This document shows, one piece after another, positions 24,473-33,525 of a DNA stretch of 64,000 nucleotides (position 1 is its first letter; every line of letters starts with the position of its first letter). The translations under genes were made by a program, and so were the position numbers. Under the pieces are notes generated by a model. That model did not search any database, had not been told where the DNA came from, and worked only from the letters and a program-made list of their open reading frames with translations. The DNA is from Sphingobacteriales bacterium (GTDB lineage Bacteria > Bacteroidota > Bacteroidia > Chitinophagales > CAIOSU01): NCBI GenBank assembly GCA_027486795.1, contig JAIXOI010000035.1, positions 186,001 to 250,000 of the forward strand, in the 5' to 3' direction.

Positions 24473-25192
24473 TTAACGAAAAGTTAAACGGATAAATGTA
24501 AACAACACGGCCATGGTAACTTTAGCCATAAAATATACCGACCGAACCCCATCTATAGAAGATACCCCACCTTGCCGCTCTAGCATTTCTACTTGTACTT
24601 CGCCAATTTTGAGCCCATTTTTAACATACAATATCACCGCTTCTGGCTCTGGGTATTCATCGGGGTAATAATCGCCCACCACCTGAAGCGCCTTAGCATT
24701 GTGCATTCTAAGCCCCGATGTGCTGTCGTGAACAACAACACCAACCAAAAGCTTGTTAAGACGCTTAAAATAGTTGATGCCCAGCCGGCGCATAAGCGAT
24801 GATTGAAAGCCCCTACCCTCACCTTCCACAAACCTGGAACCTATCATTACGTCTATACCTTCGGCTTTCATTTTTTGGTATAACTTCTTTAACTCTCCAG
24901 GTGGGTGCTGACCATCTCCGTCAACCTGCACTGCATGGGTATAGCCGTTAAGCAAGGCATATTTAAAACCTGTTTGCACTGCACCGCCGATACCTAAATT
25001 GATGGGTAATTGAATTGCTGTACATTCTAACGCTGCAATAATTTGCCCTGTGCGGTCTTTTGAGCAATCATTAACTACCACAGGCCAATAGTGCAGCCCC
25101 GATTCTTTGGATGCTTTATGAACATCGGCCACTACCGCCGCGATAGAGGTTTCTTCGTTATATGCTGGAATAATTACCGCGATTTTGTCCAT
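24473..25192 (-). CDS. Family 2 glycosyltransferase, dolichol-phosphate-mannose-synthase-like
   Basis: The start at 25192 (MDKIAVIIPAYNEETSIAAV) is preferred to one four codons earlier. The 239-residue GT-A enzyme shows VVNDCSKDRTGQI, NLGIGGAVQTGFKYAL, VQVDGDGQHPPGELKKL and IGSRFVEGEG, all typical of DPM1-like transferases that move a sugar onto a polyprenyl phosphate carrier. It lacks the C-terminal membrane anchor, which its DUF2304 partner, 12 bases downstream, may replace. The lipid-linked sugar probably feeds envelope glycan or protein glycosylation. Confidence 0.9.
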   Translation of the reverse strand: MDKIAVIIPAYNEETSIAAVVADVHKASKESGLHYWPVVVNDCSKDRTGQIIAALECTAIQLPINLGIGGAVQTGFKYALLNGYTHAVQVDGDGQHPPGELKKLYQKMKAEGIDVMIGSRFVEGEGRGFQSSLMRRLGINYFKRLNKLLVGVVVHDSTSGLRMHNAKALQVVGDYYPDEYPEPEAVILYVKNGLKIGEVQVEMLERQGGVSSIDGVRSVYFMAKVTMAVLFTFIRLTFR

Positions 25193-25288
25193 AACCACTA
25201 TCAATCAAGCATTTCTAGCAATATACAGCGCAATGATTGCGCATGATGGCAAATATAAAAATTTGTACCACAGTTGTGCAATAAACAG

Positions 25289-26473
25289 TTACTGGGCAGC
25301 TAAACTATTCTTGTACCGTTTGGTAAACACAAACAACCCAACCACCCCAGCCAAAGCAAAACAAATGGCAATAAACTCTGCTTGCGTAAGTGGCAAGCCA
25401 ATAAAATCAAGTTTAGTATTTACCCTAATTTGCTCGATAGTAAACCGTTCAACGCCATTAAATATCAAGTAAATCGAGAAAATAATTCCAGGCACTTTTA
25501 CCTTTTTTCGGATGCTCCAGAGGATGGAAAAAAGAATAGCCAGCATGGTAAACTCATAAAGTGGAGTTGGATAAACTGGCACTGGCAAAACCGTACAATA
25601 CTGCCCTACGCACCCATCTATCTGCTCACCTACTTGATTTACATTGTGTGCATAATCAAAGCTCCACCAACGGTCGGGCAACCAACTTAACCAATCTGGT
25701 TTTGGAGCTGTATTCGGGTCACCCCAATCGCCATCGCCCGAAACGTGGCAACCCAATCGGCCTATGCCGTTGGCCAACAATAAGGTAGGCGAAGCAGAAT
25801 CAGCAAGTTGAACGATATCCATATTGCGCCTATGGGCAAACCATAACACCACTATGGCACCTATAATAAGGCCCCCGTATATGGTCAATCCGCCGAAGAA
25901 TGAACCCAATGGGTTTTTCATAAATTCGGTAAAGTTGCCTGGCGACTCAAATAGATAAAACAACTTAGCACCTAGTATACCACCAAGGGCGGCCATCATT
26001 ACTATATCACCAATTTGTTGGTGAGGCTTAAACTCAATAGTTACTTTGTGTGGTTTGTCGAGCTTTTCTTTGTTCTTTTCGTACCAACGAATGCCTGCCA
26101 TGATAGCCGCACCCAAAAGCCCACCTATAAAATTACCTTGCCCTGATGCAAGCCAAGCTTGGGGGTTAACAATGCGCTCATCAAAATTAAGTACCAAGTC
26201 AAGTATCTTAAAACCAATAATAAAGCCCATGATGCCGTTGGAAATTAGCTCAAACGGAGTTGCAGGAGCGCCAACCTCAACTACCTTGAAATAGCTTTTA
26301 AGTAGTCCTAGTTTTTCTTTGCGCTTCAAATCGCGGTACAAGAAAAAGGCGGCACCCATAAACGCCAAAGCCATAAAGAAACCAAAGCTTTGGAAAAGCT
26401 TAAGTGCTGGTATCTCGATACCAAAAACATCGGAAAAGAGATAATATAAATTGGCGTATGAACGTGAAAACAT
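25289..26473 (-). CDS. lgt: Prolipoprotein diacylglyceryl transferase, long form
   Basis: The 394-residue integral membrane enzyme attaches diacylglycerol to the lipobox Cys of prolipoproteins. The family core NGIGRLGCHVSGDGDWG carries the essential Arg/Gly region. Other conserved parts are GGLTIYGGLIIGAIV and YPTPLYEFTMLAI. About eight or nine membrane segments are visible. At 394 residues it is longer than the roughly 290-residue enterobacterial enzyme, as is usual in Bacteroidetes, with an extra soluble loop near residues 200-240. Several lipobox proteins in this window would be its substrates. It follows mtaB by 12 bases. Confidence 0.92.
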   Translation of the reverse strand: MFSRSYANLYYLFSDVFGIEIPALKLFQSFGFFMALAFMGAAFFLYRDLKRKEKLGLLKSYFKVVEVGAPATPFELISNGIMGFIIGFKILDLVLNFDERIVNPQAWLASGQGNFIGGLLGAAIMAGIRWYEKNKEKLDKPHKVTIEFKPHQQIGDIVMMAALGGILGAKLFYLFESPGNFTEFMKNPLGSFFGGLTIYGGLIIGAIVVLWFAHRRNMDIVQLADSASPTLLLANGIGRLGCHVSGDGDWGDPNTAPKPDWLSWLPDRWWSFDYAHNVNQVGEQIDGCVGQYCTVLPVPVYPTPLYEFTMLAILFSILWSIRKKVKVPGIIFSIYLIFNGVERFTIEQIRVNTKLDFIGLPLTQAEFIAICFALAGVVGLFVFTKRYKNSLAAQ

Positions 26474-26485
26474 AATGGTAAGTGC

Positions 26486-27823
26486 TTAAATGGTGATTTT
26501 GTGGTTTTCGGTGAAGCCCTTTAAAAGCACATCTCCGCTATCGTCTATTGCCGTTAAGCATACTGTTTCAATGGTATTTCCTTTACTCATTACATACGGG
26601 CGTTTAACCTTTACATAATTATCGGTAAATCCCTGCATATATTGTCCATCGGCTTCTGTTTCCCATAACACGGGCCGCTGCTCGCCCAAGTGCTGCTCGT
26701 AAAAGTATCGGCGTTTTTTTTCGCTTAAAATCCGGAGCATTTCGTTTCGGCGGCGGCGCTCTTGCATGGGCACCACATTGCCCATTTCAGCTGCAGGCGT
26801 GTTCACACGTTCGCTATAAGTAAACACGTGCAAATAACTAACATTCAATTGATTAACGAAATTAAATGTCTCTAAAAAATCTTCTGCCGTCTCGCCTGGG
26901 AAACCTACAATTACATCCACACCAATGCAGCAATGCGGCATCAATCGTTTAATGGTTGCAACCCGCTCGGTATACAATTCGCGTTGGTAACGGCGGCGCA
27001 TGTCCTTTAAAACTTTATTGCTGCCCGATTGAAGTGGGATATGGAAATGGGGCATAAAGCGCTTGCTGCCTGCAATAAATGTTATAATCTCATCAGTAAG
27101 CAAATTAGGCTCGATAGAAGATATGCGGAAACGCTCAATGCCTTTAACTTTATCTAGCTCGCGAATCAAATCAATGAATGCTTCCTCGCTCTTCTTGGCT
27201 CCGCTAACCCCTTTTCCAAAATCACCGATATTAACCCCGGTAAGCACCACTTCTTTGGCGGTGCTTTGGGCTATTTCATGGGCCTGCTTAATTACGGCCT
27301 CAATGCGCGGGCTGCGGCTGCGTCCACGTGCTAGCGGTATAGTACAAAACGTGCAGCTATAGTCGCAACCATCTTGCACTTTCAAGAAAGTACGGGTGCG
27401 GTCGCCAAACGAATAAGCATCGGTAAAAAAGTCAACTTCTTCAATGGCGCAGGCATGCACTTCAGCCACTTCTTGCTCAGGGGCTAAAGCCTCTATATGC
27501 TGTACTACGTTAAATTTCTCTTTAGCGCCCAGCACCAAATCAACGCCTTTGAATGCGGCAATTTCTTCGGGCTTCAACTGGGCATAGCAACCAATAACCA
27601 CTATTTTGGCATCGGGTGCTTGGCGGCGGGTTTTGTTTACCAAGTGCCGGCATTTGCGATCGGCAAACTCGGTTACACTGCAAGTATTGATAACGTAAAC
27701 ACTAGCATCTTCATTAAACTCCACCTTCTGGTAGCCCGCATCCGCAAAGCTGCGGCCAATAGCCGAAGTCTCTGAGTAATTCAGTTTGCAACCAAACGTG
27801 TGAAATGCTACGCTTTTATTCAT
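26486..27823 (-). CDS. mtaB: tRNA threonylcarbamoyladenosine methylthiotransferase
   Basis: The 445-residue radical-SAM enzyme turns t6A37 into ms2t6A37 in tRNAs. The N-terminal UPF0004 domain supplies the auxiliary cluster Cys (TFGCKLNYSE, NTCSVTEFADRKCR, VIGCYAQLKPEE). The radical-SAM Cys triad is CDYSCTFC. A C-terminal TRAM domain is suggested by QYMQGFTDNYVKVKRPY. The FGCKLN signature separates MtaB from MiaB and RimO. It is followed by lgt after 12 bases and preceded by an imperfect foldback that fills the gap to the toxin-like gene. Confidence 0.93.
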   Translation of the reverse strand: MNKSVAFHTFGCKLNYSETSAIGRSFADAGYQKVEFNEDASVYVINTCSVTEFADRKCRHLVNKTRRQAPDAKIVVIGCYAQLKPEEIAAFKGVDLVLGAKEKFNVVQHIEALAPEQEVAEVHACAIEEVDFFTDAYSFGDRTRTFLKVQDGCDYSCTFCTIPLARGRSRSPRIEAVIKQAHEIAQSTAKEVVLTGVNIGDFGKGVSGAKKSEEAFIDLIRELDKVKGIERFRISSIEPNLLTDEIITFIAGSKRFMPHFHIPLQSGSNKVLKDMRRRYQRELYTERVATIKRLMPHCCIGVDVIVGFPGETAEDFLETFNFVNQLNVSYLHVFTYSERVNTPAAEMGNVVPMQERRRRNEMLRILSEKKRRYFYEQHLGEQRPVLWETEADGQYMQGFTDNYVKVKRPYVMSKGNTIETVCLTAIDDSGDVLLKGFTENHKITI

Positions 27824-27835
27824 CGGGGCAAAGAT

Positions 27836-27911
27836 AGTTACTTTGGCTTTGATAGTCCATTGTTTAAAAGGTTAAGGTAGTTTAACAAATGGACTATTGG
27901 CAAAAGTAACT
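27836..27911. repeat. Imperfect 76-base inverted repeat between the DUF3368 gene and mtaB
   Basis: AGTTACTTT at the left end pairs with AAAGTAACT at the right end, and inside them ATAGTCCAT (27852-27860) pairs with ATGGACTAT (27889-27897), with mostly matching flanks. The foldback starts at the DUF3368 stop codon and ends 13 bases before mtaB. It may be the terminator of the toxin-antitoxin-like pair; a small mobile foldback is another reading. The sequence TATCTTTG (minus strand, 27829-27836) at its edge matches a -7 box very close to the mtaB start. Confidence 0.6.
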
Positions 27912-28375
27912 CAGTCAACCTCGCCAACTGTAGATAAAATATGCGCACGCAATTTATCATCAATCCTAAATCCATTGGTGATAATGGTATCTAAAATTGG
28001 CTTTAGCTCCGATAACACACCTTTATTTTTAGCCTGAGCAAGCATCCCTAATGTGCCGGTATAATTCAAATCCAGATCGCTGGCTACCTTTCTGGCTTTA
28101 TTGTCATCCAAAATTAAAAGACTAACTGCTTCAGTTTCCATCGCATAGGCTATTGCACTAGCCTCACCTTTATCAATCAATGAGTTAAGTAGGCTTAAAA
28201 ACTTTTTATCGCTTACAGGCTCAATAGTAATCCAATTAGGAAGTTCAAGGCCAAATTCTTCTGCAATTTCAGGGGTTATATTAACAGTGCCATACATTGC
28301 CTTTAGAACTTGCAACAAATTCGCTTTAGAGAGAACGATAAGACAGCTAGTATCTGCTATTATTACCTCACGCAT
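27911..28375 (-). CDS. DUF3368 PIN-like protein, probable toxin
   Basis: The start is taken at MREVIIADTSCLIVLSKANL (28375); ATGs six and four codons earlier also exist. The 154-residue protein has the PIN-domain pattern of DUF3368: ADTSCLIVLSK with the first catalytic Asp, KGEASAIAYAMETEA with Glu, and LLILDDNKARKVASDLDL with further acidic residues, then NYTGTLGMLAQAK. Proteins of this family are nearly always encoded with UPF0175 and are thought to be RNases of toxin-antitoxin modules. It overlaps the UPF0175 gene by eight bases in another frame. Confidence 0.87.
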   Translation of the reverse strand: MREVIIADTSCLIVLSKANLLQVLKAMYGTVNITPEIAEEFGLELPNWITIEPVSDKKFLSLLNSLIDKGEASAIAYAMETEAVSLLILDDNKARKVASDLDLNYTGTLGMLAQAKNKGVLSELKPILDTIITNGFRIDDKLRAHILSTVGEVD

Positions 28376-28589
28376 TTTTGAGGTCATGGTCAAAATCTTC
28401 TAAAGTGGAAGAAAAAACAGATACTCCATACTTACCAACAACTTCTATGAAAGTCTTTTTCGATAAGCCTGCAATTGCAGCCGCTTGACCGAGTGACAGT
28501 TTGCCGCTCTCATAAAGCTTGCCCCCTAGAAGTATTAAAACCTCATTTTCATCCAACGAATCAGGTATCTGTATTTGCAGTGTTTTCAT
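28368..28589 (-). CDS. UPF0175 family protein, probable antitoxin
   Basis: The 73-residue protein matches UPF0175: MKTLQIQIPDSLDENEVLIL at the N-terminus, a helix with KLYESGKLSLGQAAAIAGLS and the helix-turn-helix-like end KKTFIEVVGKYGVSVFSS. UPF0175 is the usual partner of DUF3368 PIN proteins; binding its own promoter is inferred by analogy with other antitoxins. It is the upstream gene and overlaps the toxin-like gene, which favours coupled translation in the order antitoxin then toxin. Confidence 0.88.
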   Translation of the reverse strand: MKTLQIQIPDSLDENEVLILLGGKLYESGKLSLGQAAAIAGLSKKTFIEVVGKYGVSVFSSTLEDFDHDLKNA

Positions 28590-28728
28590 TTGGCCAGCAA
28601 ACTTATTTAATAAATATAACGCGGTATTACACTAAAAAGTACTCACGATTACTATTCAAAGATACCACCTCCATTTGAGAATGTGCTAATTTCTAAGCGC
28701 TTAAGACGAAGGGGAAAAGACCATAAGT

Positions 28729-29472
28729 TTACCAACTACCTCCAGCACCGCCTCCACTTGAGCCGCCGCCGCCGAAGCCACCAAAGCCACCTCCACCGCC
28801 GCCACTGAAACCGCCGCCACCAGAGTAACCACCAAAACCACCTCCGGTCATTATCCAGCCACCGCCGCCGCCACGCCCCCCTTTATTCCTGAAAAAGATG
28901 AAAACCAGCATAAACAATACAAATGGAATCAACTTAACCCAGGTTGTTTTCTTGTTGGCTTTGCTAGTTGGCGATTTTACATCGGCTGCCGTATACTCGC
29001 CAGTGGCAAGCTTCATGATAATGTTAGTAGCCTCATCAACACCCTCGTAATATTGCCCTTGCTTAAATGCCGGCAACAAATTATCGTCCACTATCCTTTT
29101 AGCCAAAATATCGGGCAACCAACCTTCGGTGCCACTGCCAGTAGCAATATAGGTATTGCGCTTAGCTGGATCGATAATCAATAACACCCCATTATCAAGC
29201 CCTTTTTGCCCTATACCCCACTTTTCAATAATATCGGTGCCATATTCGTTCAGTTCGCGGTCGATACTGTTTTGGGTAATAACCACAATTTGGGTAGAGT
29301 TGGTATTATTGAAGTTTACCAACTTGGCTTCCAAGGTGCTACGCTGGGCTACACTAAACAACTGAGCCCAATCGTTTACTAAAGTACTGGATTTATCTGG
29401 CGTATCTTGGGCTTCCGCCACAAAGGTGGCAAACAGCAAAAGCAAGCCCCATATAGCTTTACCTCTAATCAT
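28729..29472 (-). CDS. TPM-domain membrane protein with Gly-rich tail (YgcG-like)
   Basis: The start at 29472 (MIRGKAIWGLLLLFATFVAEA) gives a signal peptide; a frame 12 codons longer overlaps the previous gene more. The TPM domain runs from about residue 25 to 165 (LVNDWAQLFSVAQRSTLEAKL, NTNSTQIVVITQNSID, WGIGQKGLDNGVLLIID). A membrane helix follows (WVKLIPFVLFMLVFIFF), then about 50 residues made of Gly with Ser and Phe, typical for this family. The domain faces the periplasm. It is the third gene of the lemA-TPM-TPM unit, with an eight-base overlap to the gene before it. Confidence 0.9.
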   Translation of the reverse strand: MIRGKAIWGLLLLFATFVAEAQDTPDKSSTLVNDWAQLFSVAQRSTLEAKLVNFNNTNSTQIVVITQNSIDRELNEYGTDIIEKWGIGQKGLDNGVLLIIDPAKRNTYIATGSGTEGWLPDILAKRIVDDNLLPAFKQGQYYEGVDEATNIIMKLATGEYTAADVKSPTSKANKKTTWVKLIPFVLFMLVFIFFRNKGGRGGGGGWIMTGGGFGGYSGGGGFSGGGGGGFGGFGGGGSSGGGAGGSW

Positions 29473-29908
29473 GATGGTAAGATATGTTGTCATCCAATTC
29501 GTTAGCATCTTCTTTCTGGTAAGGGAAATACGTTTTTAGCTGCTGCCCTGCTTGCAAAATGCCTTCTGAAAGGCCTTGCGCAAAACGTCCCTCCTTGAAA
29601 TGGGCTTGCATTACATCACGGGTCTGCTGCCAAAAGTTGGCCGGTACTTTTTCGTTGATTCCTTTACCACCATAAATAGCGAACTTCTTATCCTCAACCG
29701 CTAAGTAGATGATAACTCCATTGTGGAGCTCGGTTACATCCATTTTGAGGATATCAAACAATGCTATGGCTCGTTCAAGCGCATCGCCTTTGCATTTTTC
29801 CTCTAAGTGCACCCGTATCTCGCCCGACGTGGCTTTCTCGGCATCACGAATGGCTTGAACGATTTGCTCGCTCTCGGCAACGGTAAAGAAATCTTTAGCT
29901 TTCGGCAT
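29465..29908 (-). CDS. TPM-domain protein without signal peptide
   Basis: The 147-residue protein is a single TPM_phosphatase-type domain, with FTVAESEQIVQAIRDAEKAT, SGEIRVHLEEKCKGDALERA, HNGVIIYLAVEDKKFAIYGG and KGINEKVPANFW. No signal peptide or membrane segment is visible, so it is probably cytoplasmic or peripheral, unlike the YgcG-like partner. The TPM fold has been linked to photosystem repair in plants and to membrane or stress functions in bacteria, without a firm mechanism. It is the middle gene of the three-gene unit, two bases after lemA. Confidence 0.9.
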   Translation of the reverse strand: MPKAKDFFTVAESEQIVQAIRDAEKATSGEIRVHLEEKCKGDALERAIALFDILKMDVTELHNGVIIYLAVEDKKFAIYGGKGINEKVPANFWQQTRDVMQAHFKEGRFAQGLSEGILQAGQQLKTYFPYQKEDANELDDNISYHHD

Positions 29909-29910
29909 TG

Positions 29911-30501
29911 TTAAAATTTCACTTCAGGTACAGTATCGGCGCCTTCCTTAGCCTCGAAGTTTGGTTTCTTCTGGAATCCGAACATACCCGCCAAAATGTT
30001 TTTAGGGAAGGTAAGTACATTTGAGTTGTAGTTTTTAACCGCAGCAGTATAATCTTGGCGAGCCTTGGTAATACGGTTTTCGGCCCCTTCCAAAGCAATC
30101 ATCAAATCTTGGTAAGCCTTGGTGGTTTTCAAATCAGGATAACGCTCCACAGTAACCAATAGCTTTGAAAGCGAAGAGCTCAATTGGTTTTGGGCCGCTT
30201 CAAATTTAGCCATGGTTTCTGGTGTAAGATCATCGGCATTGATATTGATGCTAGTAGCATTGCTGCGGGCTTCAATTACACCCATTAAAGTTGATTGCTC
30301 AAAATCGCCAGAACCTTTTATGGTGCTTACCAAGTTGGGAATCAAATCGGCCCTGCGCTGATATTGTACCTGAACATTTGCCCAAGACTCTTCAACACTC
30401 AAACTCGTGTTTACCAATGAGTTGTAACCGCTTACGCCGCATCCACCAAAAAGCAAAATTACGGCAAGAATAACCAAACCAATTTTTAAGCCTGTGCTCA
30501 T
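29911..30501 (-). CDS. lemA: LemA family protein
   Basis: The 196-residue protein has an N-terminal hydrophobic helix (residues 4-24, ending FGGCGVSGYNSLV) and a coiled helical bundle containing VEESWANVQVQYQRRADLIPNL, the LemA hallmark, then ALEGAENRITKARQDY and a short C-terminal VPEVKF tail. FGGC may act as a lipobox, which would make it a lipoprotein; a simple membrane anchor is the other choice. LemA and TPM genes commonly form an operon in Bacteroidetes; the complex's job is unknown. Confidence 0.92.
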   Translation of the reverse strand: MSTGLKIGLVILAVILLFGGCGVSGYNSLVNTSLSVEESWANVQVQYQRRADLIPNLVSTIKGSGDFEQSTLMGVIEARSNATSININADDLTPETMAKFEAAQNQLSSSLSKLLVTVERYPDLKTTKAYQDLMIALEGAENRITKARQDYTAAVKNYNSNVLTFPKNILAGMFGFQKKPNFEAKEGADTVPEVKF

Positions 30502-30657
30502 AATGTTATTGTCTTTTTAAGTTAAATCTCTTTTGTTGTTTATAGATTGTAATGCAAACTACGGGAAAAAAGTTGCCAATTTCATTAAACGAAATTGTGA
30601 ACTACGTTAATGTCGATTGAAATAAGGAAATATTTTGAGCTTATCAATCCAAAACCC

Positions 30658-33396
30658 TTATAATGTGCCCTTCAAAACCTCCAACGCCTTATTCAAATTC
30701 TTACTCGCTTCGCTTACCCAACTAGGTATGTCATCTAAATTAGTTAATCCGTTGGCGTTTTCTTCAATCTGTTTCAATCGGCTTAATGTTTGCGAAAGGC
30801 CTAAATAGGTTGCAGATGATTTCATTTTGTGCGCTACCCCTCGTACACGGGTCCAGTTCGCTTCTTTGGTAAATGCCTCCAGCTTTTGCAGCTCATCGGG
30901 CGTTTCCGTTAAAAGGAGCTGCACTATTTGTTTGCGCAATTTTTCGTTACCACCAGTAATGCGGTCAAGGTAAGTCAAGTCCAATACCTCCAACGATTGC
31001 GCCTCTTCGTTGTTTCGGGCTGTGGTTATAGCCCCTGGTTTTACTGAGTCTTTATAATAAAGCAAGGCCAATATTTTATCGTGCAAGTGCTGTGGCTCAA
31101 ATGGTTTTGATATATAATCGTTCATGCCCGCTTCAATGCACTTATCAGCTTCGCCAGTAGTAGCAAAAGCCGTCATGGCCAAAATTGGCACATCGCTGGC
31201 TGGCGGAATAAACCGCTTGCGAATAAATCGGGTAGCCTCCAACCCATCCATTTCGGGCATTTGCACATCCATTAACACTATATCAAAAGAGCGCTGTTGC
31301 AACATTTCTACCGCAATACGGCCATTTTCGGCTATATCGGTTTCTATATTTTTCCACCATTGATGCAACATCTCGTTGGCTACTAACTGGTTAAGCTTCT
31401 TATCTTCAACTATTAGTATACGCTTCTGCCCTATGTCCGTCACGTTAAACCCGCTGTTCGGGCCGCTCTCCATGGGCTTATCGGCCACTGCCCCACCCTT
31501 TTTGTACTTAAATATTACATTAAAGCTAGAGCCACTGCCAATTTTGCTCCTCACCGAAATGGTACCACCTTGCAACTCTACAAATTGGCGCGTAATGGTA
31601 AGCCCTAGGCCCGTACCTTCTGCTTTTCTGTTCAGCTCTTGGTTTAGCTGCGTAAAGCTACTAAACACGCTATCTAGCTTATCGGCAGGTATACCGATGC
31701 CAGTATCTTCAACCGTAAAACTGATTACGTAGTCGTCCTCTATTTTCTCAAGCAGTTTTACTTTAAGTTTCACAAAGCCATAGTCAGTAAACTTAACGGC
31801 ATTACTCAATAGGTTTATCAGTATTTGCTTCAACCTTAGTGGGTCTCCTACCAGTGCCTCGGGCAGCTCTGGGTCGGCCTCTAGGTGTAGTTCTATTTTC
31901 TTATCGGCGGCTTTAAACCGCAGGGTGCTGATGATTTGTTGTAAAACGCTACCCAAGTGAAAATCAACGGACTCGAAAATAATTTTGCCTGCTTCAATTT
32001 TCGTAAAATCCAGGATGTCGTTTATCAACTCCAACAAATGTTCCGAAGAGGTTCGTATGCCAGTTATGTATTCGCGCTGACGCTCATCAATGTTGGTTTG
32101 CTGCAGCAAGTGGGTTAACCCATTAATAGCATTAATAGGAGTGCGTATTTCGTGGCTCATATTGGCCAAAAAACGTTCTTTCATTTTGGCCGACCGTTGG
32201 GCAATTTCTTTTTCTTTTACCAGTTCCTCCCCTCTTCGCTTTTCTGTAATGTCCCTAATGGTACCTTGGTAACCCATTAATTTACCTTCATTGGAGTGCC
32301 AAAGCGAGGCGGTAATCATGCAATCTATTTTGGTGCCGTCTTTCCGGCGCAGCTTCAATTCAAAGTCTCTTACAAACCCTTTCTCCTCAATCTCTTTTTT
32401 GAACTTCACCCGCTCAAAAGGATTGAGGTAAATATCGCGTACATTGAGTTTTTTCATTTCCTCATGCTCATAGCCAAATATCTCCAAAGTAGCTTTGTTG
32501 AAATCGGCAAAGTGACCATCCCTACTAGTTATGTAAATAGCATCGCGGCTTTGCTCAAACAAGCTGTGGTACTTTTCCTCGCTCTTTTTTAATGCCTCTT
32601 CAATACGTTTCCTACCCGATATGTCTTGAATGGTACCGACAATAATTTTCCTATCGAGACTATCTTCATGGCTCGAGCGCACCCGCAAGTTTATTTGTTT
32701 AATGGTAAGGTCTGATAACAATACAGCTATATCGATATTAAAATCGCTGTTGTCCTCAATTGCCTGACGAAAAGTCTCCATGACGGTGCGCCGGTCGTTC
32801 TCCACCACCACATCCAGAAAATCGCGAATGGACATCCGCTTTTTGTTGATTGGAAGCTCCAAAATACCCAATGCTTGCAACGACCAGAAGAAAACCATAT
32901 TGAACGCATCGTACTCCCAATGCCCCAATTGGGCTATGGCCTGCGCCTCCACCAACTTGTCTTTATAGGTTTTTATCTCGAGGGCATACTGCTCAACTTG
33001 GTGCTGCAGCGAGAACCTTTCTATGGCATAGTATATACTTCTGTCAAGTTGCTTATAATCATGTTGGCCCTTTACTATAAAATCTTGGGCGCCAGCTTTT
33101 ATGGCCGTGCGCCGTAGCTCTTCTGTTTGGTGGCCCGAAAATGCTATTATTGCTTGCTTTCCTTTGTGTTCTCTAATAAACTCAAATGAAATCTCGTTGT
33201 TGCTATCTGGTAGGTTTATATCCAGCAACACAATATCGGCTTTGTGTTGCGCCAAGTAAGCTTTTGCCCCCGAAAGTTTATCAAACTCAACCAAGGTAAC
33301 TTCTTCACCGAACAATTGCTTTAAGGCACGTTTCAGCAGCAGTGCATCGGCCTCGTTATCTTCTGCTACCAGTATATTCAGGTGTTGACCAGTCAT
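30658..33396 (-). CDS. Hybrid histidine kinase: REC-PAS-PAS-HisKA-HATPase-REC-Hpt
   Basis: The 912-residue protein has no membrane segment and should be cytoplasmic. In order: receiver 1 (residues about 6-120, phospho-Asp59 in VLLDINLPD); PAS 1 (about 155-262); PAS 2 (about 270-388, EKYHSLFEQSRDAIYITSRD); HisKA with His415 in NMSHEIRTPINA; HATPase with LINLLSNAVKFT, DTGIGIP and GTGLGLT; receiver 2 (about 658-775, Asp710 in VLMDVQMPEMDG); Hpt with His856 in VAHKMKSSA. Every phosphorelay residue is present. The leading receiver could take input from another kinase. No DNA-binding regulator is nearby, so the output partner must lie elsewhere. Confidence 0.95.
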   Translation of the reverse strand: MTGQHLNILVAEDNEADALLLKRALKQLFGEEVTLVEFDKLSGAKAYLAQHKADIVLLDINLPDSNNEISFEFIREHKGKQAIIAFSGHQTEELRRTAIKAGAQDFIVKGQHDYKQLDRSIYYAIERFSLQHQVEQYALEIKTYKDKLVEAQAIAQLGHWEYDAFNMVFFWSLQALGILELPINKKRMSIRDFLDVVVENDRRTVMETFRQAIEDNSDFNIDIAVLLSDLTIKQINLRVRSSHEDSLDRKIIVGTIQDISGRKRIEEALKKSEEKYHSLFEQSRDAIYITSRDGHFADFNKATLEIFGYEHEEMKKLNVRDIYLNPFERVKFKKEIEEKGFVRDFELKLRRKDGTKIDCMITASLWHSNEGKLMGYQGTIRDITEKRRGEELVKEKEIAQRSAKMKERFLANMSHEIRTPINAINGLTHLLQQTNIDERQREYITGIRTSSEHLLELINDILDFTKIEAGKIIFESVDFHLGSVLQQIISTLRFKAADKKIELHLEADPELPEALVGDPLRLKQILINLLSNAVKFTDYGFVKLKVKLLEKIEDDYVISFTVEDTGIGIPADKLDSVFSSFTQLNQELNRKAEGTGLGLTITRQFVELQGGTISVRSKIGSGSSFNVIFKYKKGGAVADKPMESGPNSGFNVTDIGQKRILIVEDKKLNQLVANEMLHQWWKNIETDIAENGRIAVEMLQQRSFDIVLMDVQMPEMDGLEATRFIRKRFIPPASDVPILAMTAFATTGEADKCIEAGMNDYISKPFEPQHLHDKILALLYYKDSVKPGAITTARNNEEAQSLEVLDLTYLDRITGGNEKLRKQIVQLLLTETPDELQKLEAFTKEANWTRVRGVAHKMKSSATYLGLSQTLSRLKQIEENANGLTNLDDIPSWVSEASKNLNKALEVLKGTL

Positions 33397-33492
33397 AGCT
33401 TCTATCTTGTTGCCGAATATAATAAATAGTATGTTGCTATACCAAGAACCAGTTTCATTTTAGTGGTGAAGGATACAGTGGCCAAAAATTGT

Positions 33493-33512
33493 CGGCTGAT
33501 TATAACCAGCCG
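33493..33512 (-). terminator. Hairpin after the methyltransferase gene
   Basis: CGGCTG pairs with CAGCCG, extended inward by ATTA and TAAC with one mismatch. On the minus strand it lies just downstream of the methyltransferase stop and is followed by a short T-rich stretch. Confidence 0.5.
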
Positions 33513-33525
33513 GAGCAAGAAAAAA

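Noticed and set aside
28729-28890. Gly-rich coding repeat considered as a separate DNA repeat element
   Set aside because: It encodes the Gly-rich tail normal for YgcG/TPM proteins.
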